A stretch of DNA of 64,000 bases, taken from the NCBI GenBank assembly GCA_946902985.2, contig OX336388.2:231242467-231306466 (forward strand). The letters run 5' to 3'. The translations under genes were made by a program, and so were the position numbers. Under the pieces are notes generated by a model that made no database searches, had not been told where the DNA came from, and saw only the letters and a program-made list of their open reading frames with translations. Positions 63,839 to 64,000 of this stretch are shown here, piece by piece. Source of the stretch: Meconema thalassinum (Eukaryota; Arthropoda; Insecta; Orthoptera; Tettigoniidae). Within the stretch, counting starts at the first letter, position 1. The number at the start of each line of letters is the position of its first letter.

Positions 63839-64000
63839 AAGTGGTACGTTATGTCCGTGGTACGTTATGTCCTATAATCAAAAAAAGATTGTGGTGTGTT
63901 GATGAATGTCCAGGAGGGGTAGATCTAGCTGGCAGTGCGTCTTACACACTTCCGTCCGATCCACTTCCGTCCCATTTTTCACAATCAGTCCCACAAAAAT

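Overview
The window is arthropod genomic DNA, most likely from an insect. It carries an R1-clade LINE, several APE-type LINEs, tRNA-headed SINEs, DUF4817-type Tc1/mariner, hAT-like, piggyBac-like, pogo/Tigger and Helitron remnants, and a Ty3/gypsy-type LTR element. The species cannot be told from the sequence. I see no convincing host protein-coding gene and no genuine tRNA, rRNA or CRISPR locus. Almost every long open frame belongs to a transposable element, is antisense to one, or crosses tandem repeats.

Layout. 0-10 kb: a SINE, a LINE split by an element carrying a strong hammerhead ribozyme candidate, an RTE-like LINE, an R1-like LINE, a short Helitron, then a ~4.6 kb minus-strand LINE (5.1-9.7 kb) interrupted by a SINE (16-bp target duplication) and a hAT MITE (8-bp duplication). 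10-20 kb: Tigger and mariner fragments, two copies of a ~690 bp Helitron, a long dispersed repeat here called R4, and a 751 bp retroposon (S7) with an (ATC)n tail. 20-28 kb: a chimeric SINE, then a ~4 kb nest (22.5-26.5 kb) in which a hAT-like element called R5 holds a LINE (itself holding a SINE), an R4 copy, a mariner and another repeat (R3), followed by a divergent R4. 28-32 kb: a 5'-truncated Jockey-like LINE with a long intact RT frame inserted into a second LINE. 32-39 kb: a DUF4817 mariner MITE, SINEs, and an LTR retrotransposon (two 885 bp LTR copies differing at six positions by my count) with a proline-tRNA primer site and a large internal deletion, followed by a second hammerhead-like motif. 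39-52 kb: SINEs, Helitrons, MITEs, a PIF/Harbinger-like element and a foldback hairpin broken by a SINE. 52-59 kb: a 6.5 kb R5 element with a perfect 8-bp target duplication, containing a ~4.3 kb minisatellite (26-bp unit) and a 1.76 kb piggyBac-like element. 59-64 kb: a complete SINE, another R4, LINE and Helitron pieces, then unassigned sequence.

How the parts relate. The elements are nested and datable against one another, because several insertions have an empty paralogous site elsewhere in the same window. The three R5 copies show zero, about two, and about 130 or more units of the same 26-bp repeat, so the minisatellite looks like a local expansion inside a transposon. The observations most worth following are this expansion, the hammerhead at 1.9 kb, the SINE2-SINE1 chimera bounded by one target duplication, and matched changes in the terminal pairing arms of R4.

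Family labels SINE1-SINE6, LINE-A, LINE-C, R3, R4, R5, S7 and Helitron-1/2/3 are local names made up for this window.
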